DNA of 64,000 bases from NCBI RefSeq assembly GCF_000002995.4, contig NW_025062477.1:5428649-5492648 (forward strand), in the 5' to 3' direction. Below, one piece after another: positions 58,301 to 64,000 of this stretch (position 1 is the first letter of the stretch; every line of letters begins with the position of its first letter). The notes beneath the pieces were generated by a model. It was given only the letters and a program-made list of their open reading frames with translations, did not search any database and was not told the DNA's origin. Source of the stretch: Brugia malayi. Taxonomy: Eukaryota; Nematoda; Chromadorea; Rhabditida; Onchocercidae. A program made the translations under genes and the position numbers.

Positions 58301-61300
58301 TTACAAACATTCTTTTCAAAAATTTGTTCACGACAGGTACACATACACATGCATGCATGCACATGCACACATATACACACACACACAGAGTTATTTGTAT
58401 ATTTCTCGAAATTAATTCCTAAAGAAATTTACTCTGAAAGGAAAAAAGATCATAGCAAGTGTCACCAATATTGCTATGCCATTATTAGTTATGGACGAAT
58501 TACAAACTGACGTCATATTGATTTGGTATATGTGAAATGAGCCAAAAATCTTTCATAAATTATTTTATTTTATTGACGATATAATTATAGCAAAGCTCAA
58601 GGAATCAAATGCGCAGAATATGAAATGGTTAGTCTGAGCGGTACTGACGTGGTGTACGGTGTGCTACCGTACTTTCATGCAGGTGGTCTGCTTACTGTTT
58701 TGAGCCTTTTAGGATTAGGTGTTCAAATAATTATAAATCGAAAATTTGACGCTGAACAATTTTTGGGAATACTAAGAAATTATCAGGTAATATTTCACTA
58801 TTTCCTTTTTTTATATTTCTTTTAATAAAAAAAAAAAAAAAAAAAATGAAAAAATAATGGCTAAAAACTGCAAAGTTACAAATTAGCAATTTCAAATGCA
58901 TTAAAACATTTCCTCATTTTAATATTGGTTTAGGTTTGCACATGCAGTCAAGAAATTTAAATTTAATTTTAATTTTCATATTACCATTATTTATATTAGA
59001 CAAACTTTTACTAAGAAATTTTTGCCAATTAGAATACTTCCGAAATAAATGATATTTGAAACGTATAAAATTCAGGTGACAACAGCTTTATTAGTACCAC
59101 CGGTACTAAAATTCCTTGCGGACACACCCAATTTAAATCCTGAAGAGTTACATTCTCTAAAACACATTTTCGTAGGATCAGCTCATGTTAATGAGTCACT
59201 GGTCGAAATGGTAAAATATCGCTTATCTGAAACGAATATTATTCAGTGTGAGCCAATTTTAAGAAAATTTTAAATTATTAAACATTAATAACCTTTTGGA
59301 ATTGCTGAAACTATTAAAAAGAATTGGAGATGCTCAATAGATGAATAAACATTTTGTTTATCAGAATACTGAAAGTATTTTTATATTTATAGTTCCATTT
59401 GTGATATCTTGATAAAAATCTTTTTTTTTAGTTTGATTTTGTTTCATCGCAAAGGTTAATTTCTAAAAAGATTTCTTTTCAAAACCTAGGTTTCGAAAAG
59501 AAATTTCTTTTTCTGTTTGAAATGATTTAAATATTTCAGTATATGGTACAACAGAAGCTGGTGCTTTCGTTTTCATGCAACCGTTATTTGGGGAGAAAAA
59601 AATTGGAAGTTGCGGAATTTTATTACCAAATGTTGAATGCAAAGTGAAATTTTAATTATATGCCTCAGTTTAATGACTTGATGGATTTATAGATTGAGTA
59701 AAGTAATGATTTGATATAACTTTTGTGATATTAATGGTACTTAAAAAATGTTCCAATTAAGTAATTAATATTTTCTATACCTAAAGTAACAATAAATAGT
59801 TTTCTAATTTCAAATTTCAACTTTAGCTTCAATTATTACCATCTCTACCAAAGCTTTAATGAATTTGTAGAATATACATACATTTAGCATTTCTTTTGAG
59901 AGGACGAAAAACAAAGAGAGAGAGAGAGAGAGAGAGAAAAATATATAGGTAGTATTATGATAGTTTGAATTTTAAGATTTCTTTTCAAGCTGTACTTTTC
60001 CAATTTTTTCCGATAATTGATCGATACGGCAATCATTAATTCCGGATTTTAATTTATGCCGTAAAATGTCTTGCATTTTGATGAAATTAAAAAAAAATAG
60101 ATTGTAAAATTATCAAGTAATGAAGAATGTGAAGAAAAAGAAATCGGTGAAATATGGTTAAAGACATCAACAATGATGCAAGGTTATCTCGAAAGAATCG
60201 CCGACACAAAGTATGCTCAAATATTCCATGTTTTTGTTTATTTCCTTTAAGAAATAAATTTCACTTAAATATCATTTTGAATCGAATTATATTTTAGCGA
60301 TGCTTTTATTAATGGTTGGTATCGAACAGGTGATTTGGGATATTATGATTTCGATCAATTTATTTATGTAACTGGTCGTGTTAAAGAAATGATCAAAGTT
60401 CGCGGTTGGCAGGTTGACGATAACTAAATGTTATTTCAGTTATTTTAATATAAAAAAAAACTGAAATACTCATATTTTGTTAAATATGAAATTTCAACTG
60501 ATAAAAAAATTAAAAATGAGACATAAAGATTAAAACATAGTTTATTTAATTAGAAGAAATACAAAGAAAAAAAAAGTTTTATACCATTAATTGATAAATT
60601 ATAACGAATACATAATGATTTCAAGGTATCACCATATGAAATTGAGGAAAAAATTCAAGAATTAGAAGATGTTGAATTATGCGCTGTAGTTGGCATTCCT
60701 GATGAGTACAGTGGACAATTACCGAAAGCTTACATTCAACTTCATGATGGATGTCAACCAGATGAAAATAAAATTCATCGATTAGTAAATTGTATGTTAA
60801 TTTTATTTTTTCATACCTAAAAATTTTTAGAAATATAACTCTAAATAATAGTTCAAAATATTGATATTGAAAGAGCCAGAGAAAGGGAGAGAGAGAGAGA
60901 GAGGGAATAATGTCACCTAATTGTCATATTAGTTAAATATATAATATTATCTAAATGTGATATTTCATATTAAATAAATTTAAAAGAGAAAAAAAAGGCA
61001 TACTACAAAAGAATAATGTGTCTGGAAAATAATACTACAACATTTTTGTTTTTAATATTCACAGAAATTATCAACACTGATTTAAAAAAATTGAAAATAT
61101 TTAATTGAAAAAAAAAATAAAAATTTCATTGAAAAAAGAAAATGTGTTCCCAATGAAAATCATCTAGTAAAAAATAAATTACAGTCACTAATTTTCTTTT
61201 AAAAATTATAATTATTAGAAATATAAATCAGTGATTAACAAATAAAATTTTCATATGATTAATGAATAATAATCATTTATTTTAGACAATTCTAAAATAT

Positions 61301-61461
61301 ATAAATAATTTTATATTTTAGCTAAATTTGCGAGTTATAAACAACTCAAAGGTGGTATTCAGTTTATCAATAATATGCCAGTTAATAGTGCTGGAAAGAT
61401 ATTACGAAAAGAATTGCTGAAAATGGATCAGACAGAAGATAATTTAATTGAATTAAAATAA
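52371..61461 (+). CDS. Acyl-CoA synthetase / 4-coumarate-CoA ligase-like enzyme
   Basis: This is a member of the ANL adenylating superfamily: it activates a carboxylic acid with ATP and transfers the acyl group to CoA. Exons: 52371-52475, 52799-53006, 53390-53490, 57850-57990, 58178-58269, 58591-58786, 59076-59247, 59540-59643, 60101-60210, 60298-60412, 60626-60791, 61322-61461. They join in phase to 549 aa, normal for the 4CL/luciferase group. Motifs: P-loop SSGTTGLPKG at 191-200; LPYFHAGG at 241-248; YGTTEAG at 340-346; YRTGDLG at 418-424 with the ATP-ribose Asp D422; hinge region GRVKEMIKVRGWQ at 436-448, then VSPYEIE; C-terminal catalytic Lys K529 in AGKILRKE. The C-terminus is IELK, so the usual peroxisomal SKL signal is absent. 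The natural substrate cannot be read from sequence. Intron 3 (4359 bp) holds the 42-bp array. An in-frame ATG at 52317 would add 18 residues. Confidence 0.93.
53575..57690. repeat. Intronic 42-bp minisatellite array, about 98 copies
   Basis: The tandem array fills nearly all of synthetase intron 3. Each 42-bp unit reads, in order, GATATGATTAAG, TTATGATCATT, GTAATAGATAAATAGTAGT. Copies are almost identical; the main variation is one base, CATTGTAAT versus CATTATAAT. Other variants are a diverged edge unit near 53581, one TAGATGAATAG unit near 57160, and one shortened, rearranged junction at about 55298-55320 (TAGTTATATATAATAG). Because 42 is a multiple of 3, one minus-strand frame stays open and repeats DHNLIISLLFIYYN. 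Flanking exons splice in phase, so the array need not disturb the protein. Confidence 0.97.
58336..58388. repeat. CA/CATG-rich simple repeat in synthetase intron 5
   Basis: A short mixture of ACACAT, GCATGCATGCA and ACACACACACA. It lies between exons 5 and 6 of the synthetase gene and is probably neutral. Confidence 0.7.
59912..59937. repeat. GA dinucleotide tract in synthetase intron 8
   Basis: An AG repeat of about 26 bp; a similar GA tract lies at about 60875-60907 in intron 11. No function is evident. Confidence 0.75.
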
Positions 61462-62295
61462 TGATCTTAACAGCTTTGAAGTCTAAGAAATTCACAATGA
61501 TATAAATCATTCTAATTTGAAAATTTTGTTACATATTGAATTAGATAATAAATTTCTAATTCCTTGGAAAAGCATTACAAGCACATCTTAAAAATTTGAT
61601 GAATGTGTAATGAGATATTCAATGCATGAAGTGAAATATTCCGTAACTAACGTTATCACAGTTTTTTGTGAATTTATAATTTAACATAACGTTAATCTTG
61701 TTGAGTCATGCAACTAATCAGTGAGAATCATTTCATTACTTTCAATTTATTCCGATATCTCGAATAATCAAAACTAATGATAATAAAAGTGGTTTGAAAC
61801 AAATACAATATTTAAATCAAATTACTCGAAGAAAAAATCAAACATTCCAACAAAATATCATTATTTTCCTAATATTCACATTGGTTTTATTGAAAATGCA
61901 TTAAAAATGTCATTATTTTATAGTGATGAAAAAAAAACAAAAACATTCAAAAAATTAAAGAAATCAGTAGAACTTTTTCCAAAACAATTATTCATCAACA
62001 CAAGAAATAACAAATTAAAAACAACAGAAAATCGTAAGGCGATTTTTTTTTTTTCTTAGTTTAAAACAATAGCTATTAGTTCTAATCTGATTTGAAGTAA
62101 ATCTTAAATTGCGGCACTTACGATAAGCAAAATGATCTAAATCAGATTAAGGACTTTGCGTTTAAAATAATATCAGCAACTTTCGATTTGAAAGGAGACT
62201 TTTTGAGATGAAGAACGAACATTTCTGTTTTTCATCACTATATATAATAACAATTCAAATAATTACTCTCTTGTAAATTAAGATAACTGAAAACA
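61462..62295. other. Short intergenic region between convergent synthetase and TRAX-like genes
   Basis: This 834-bp interval must hold both 3' untranslated regions. Plus-strand AATAAA hexamers at 61547-61552 and 61782-61787 are candidates for the synthetase. A minus-strand AATAAA at 61886-61891 could serve the other gene, so the transcript ends may overlap. No further coding sequence is visible. Confidence 0.45.
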
Positions 62296-63821
62296 TTACG
62301 TTAATAAACTTGCATCTATCAGCATGTCATTTTCACGGATTTTCCATTTATACAAGGCGTTCTCAACCTGAAAATAAGGTAACTTTGTCATGCACATAGT
62401 ATGAAATGCCCAAATTTGAAAACATACCATATACCAAATTATTAAAATAAGAAAAAAAATTTCTTCCGAATTTTTCCTAATATTATACACTATAAATGCC
62501 AGTTTTACTTCAAAAAACGATACTCAATCATCTAAATAATTGTTGACAACTGATAAAAATTTTGAATTCATCATAGAGATCTAAAAGGAAAGATATTCCG
62601 GAAAGTTATAAACTTCAAAATCAAATTTTATAATAACATGTAATGCTAACAACTGACTTATGATTAAAGAAAATGAAATAACCTTCATCAAACAATCCCG
62701 GAAAACCTGTGATTTCTTCGTCCACTCAGCAGTGTGCACTATATTGCCCAAAAATTCGTAACAGCCATGTAATGACCGCATGTAATTAACAATATTTACA
62801 GCCGTATTAGAATTACCTGCTGAAATCTACAAATTCAAAAGTCTAAGAATCCATTTATTTTACATTAGTTTTATTCTTCGTCTTACTAAAACACCGTAAA
62901 ATTTAAACAATGATAGTTTGGTCTAATATGCTCTTTTGGTATTTCGTGCTCATTTTAAGACTAACTTCATGAAAATAAGTGTTAAGTAAAATTTGAATGG
63001 TATTTCGATTCATTTTAAGATTAACTTTATGAAAATGTACCGTGTTTTCATATTTTGGCAAACAAAAGACTAAGAATAGAGGTTCTCGTTTTCTATTGCC
63101 TTAAGTCTTTCATTAAGCTTAAACGTTTTATTATCAGAATTATAGTGTCACTCTAGTTTCTCCGTTTTAAAAAATAGCAAAATGAAAAAAAAATAAAATT
63201 TTGAAAATTCTAAATTACAAACTTCACTAATGGCAAGTCTCATCAATTCGCCACCCACATCGAAAAGTCCCATCAAATATGTTATCTCAGGCAATTCAAT
63301 ATAAAACCTGAAAATTTTAATTAATGTACAGTTAACAAAACAGCACACTTTAGCAACTGAATAAATTATTTTTTAGAGATTTGAAAAATCGCCTTTTAGT
63401 TTTTTTTTTTTTTAGAGCTATATTCTTTTAAAATCTGAAAAATCTTTTTTTTAAAACCATTTCCGTCTTAAAAAAAAAATCTTAAAAAGATGATAATAAT
63501 GAATTATGTGATCAAGTTTTACGGCGATATTTTGACTAGCAAGTTTGAAACAAACGATCAAAACTATGGGTGATTTTTCTTCGATATCTGATAAAATGGA
63601 AAATACAGTTTCGTGCTTAGTACAAATCTTGCAAGAAGATGCAGCAGACCCTGACGCATTAAAAATTTGTATATTGAACTGAAAACTCGAGAAAATAAAA
63701 ACTAACTTTTTATTTTCTTCAGAAACTAAGTCAGCAAACTGTAATATATCGATTATCTCACTGTATAAAAGCACTTCACCAGATATTAAAAATTTGTAGA
63801 ATGCCAAAGCTTCAATATATT
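62296..63821 (-). CDS. TSNAX: Translin-associated factor X (TRAX)-like protein, 5' end missing
   Basis: TRAX pairs with translin to form the C3PO endoribonuclease, which acts in RNA-interference passenger-strand removal and tRNA processing in other organisms. Four minus-strand exons are visible in transcript order: 63707-63821, 63223-63307, 62683-62826, 62296-62367. All junctions are in phase and end in TAA at 62296. The first exon reads EYIEALAFYKFLISGEVLLY, like the EYIEAL(S/T)F segment of the family. The second contains YLMGLFDVGGELMRLAIS; GELMR is the TRAX form, whereas translin has SELSR. The last two give YMRSLHGCYEFLGN and VENALYKWKIRENDMLID, matching the family's C-terminal helices. 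The N-terminal exon or exons lie beyond 63821 and probably outside the window. Translin itself is the main alternative. There is no counterpart of a translin gene nearby. Confidence 0.78.
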
Positions 63822-64000
63822 CTGAAATAAACACTGGTGAACCGACAACTTAAATAACAGCAAATGAGTGTCCCTTTCTACTGCTCAAAATAATGGACTT
63901 TACTTTCTTTACATCAATATCTACCAGTCGTTATAGATAAAAACAAAGTTCTGATATTTTGAAAGATCTAACACAATTCACTAAATGCAAAATTAGGCTT
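63822..64000. other. Intron or 5' region of the TRAX-like gene at the window edge
   Basis: A good acceptor (GTTTATTTCAG on the minus strand) sits at 63822-63832. I find no exon with family similarity between there and the window end. Confidence 0.5.

Noticed and set aside
62296..63821. Translin rather than TRAX
   Set aside because: The GELMR motif and the VENALYKWKIRE-type end fit TRAX better, though the missing 5' end leaves some doubt.

Overview
This is a eukaryotic, animal window. Base composition is extremely AT-rich (roughly a fifth G+C by eye). Four protein-coding genes are recognisable, all split into many short exons by introns with T-rich ends and AG acceptors (typically TTTCAG or TTTTAG). 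Spliced by hand, every junction of the three complete genes is in phase. The nicotinic receptor resembles the UNC-38/UNC-63 class of nematode levamisole-type alpha subunits, including a nematode-like insert before the vicinal cysteines. Introns and splice sites also look nematode-like, so a nematode is my best guess. The species is not identifiable, and other AT-rich invertebrates are not excluded.

Layout. Positions 1-25338 form a 25-kb stretch with no gene I can support: AT-rich sequence with microsatellites (a 317-bp TAGA tract, ATT/AAT and GA/CT tracts) and one degenerate minisatellite. Positions 25339-32186 (+) hold a 14-exon nicotinic acetylcholine receptor alpha-type subunit (525 aa). 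Positions 35424-40868 (-) hold an 11-exon hexokinase (572 aa) with a polyglutamine C-terminal tail. Positions 40911-52370 are another gene-free stretch, with a 208-bp TG tract beside a short G/C-rich patch. Positions 52371-61461 (+) hold a 12-exon acyl-CoA synthetase / 4-coumarate-CoA-ligase-like adenylating enzyme (549 aa). Its third intron carries a 4.1-kb array of about 98 copies of a 42-bp unit. Positions 62296-63821 (-) hold the last four exons of a TRAX (translin-associated factor X)-like gene, whose 5' end lies beyond the window.

The receptor and hexokinase genes converge, as do the synthetase and TRAX genes; hexokinase and synthetase diverge across 11.5 kb. The four products (neuromuscular ion channel, glycolysis, acyl activation, RNA processing) share no pathway, and I see no operon.

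The most notable structure is the 42-bp intronic array. Two point variants in it are ordered into 3-unit and 5-unit higher-order repeats. It also leaves a spurious 812-codon antisense open frame. I found no tRNA, rRNA, CRISPR array or transposon coding sequence, and no clear evidence of a new biological system beyond these repeats and gene-model oddities.
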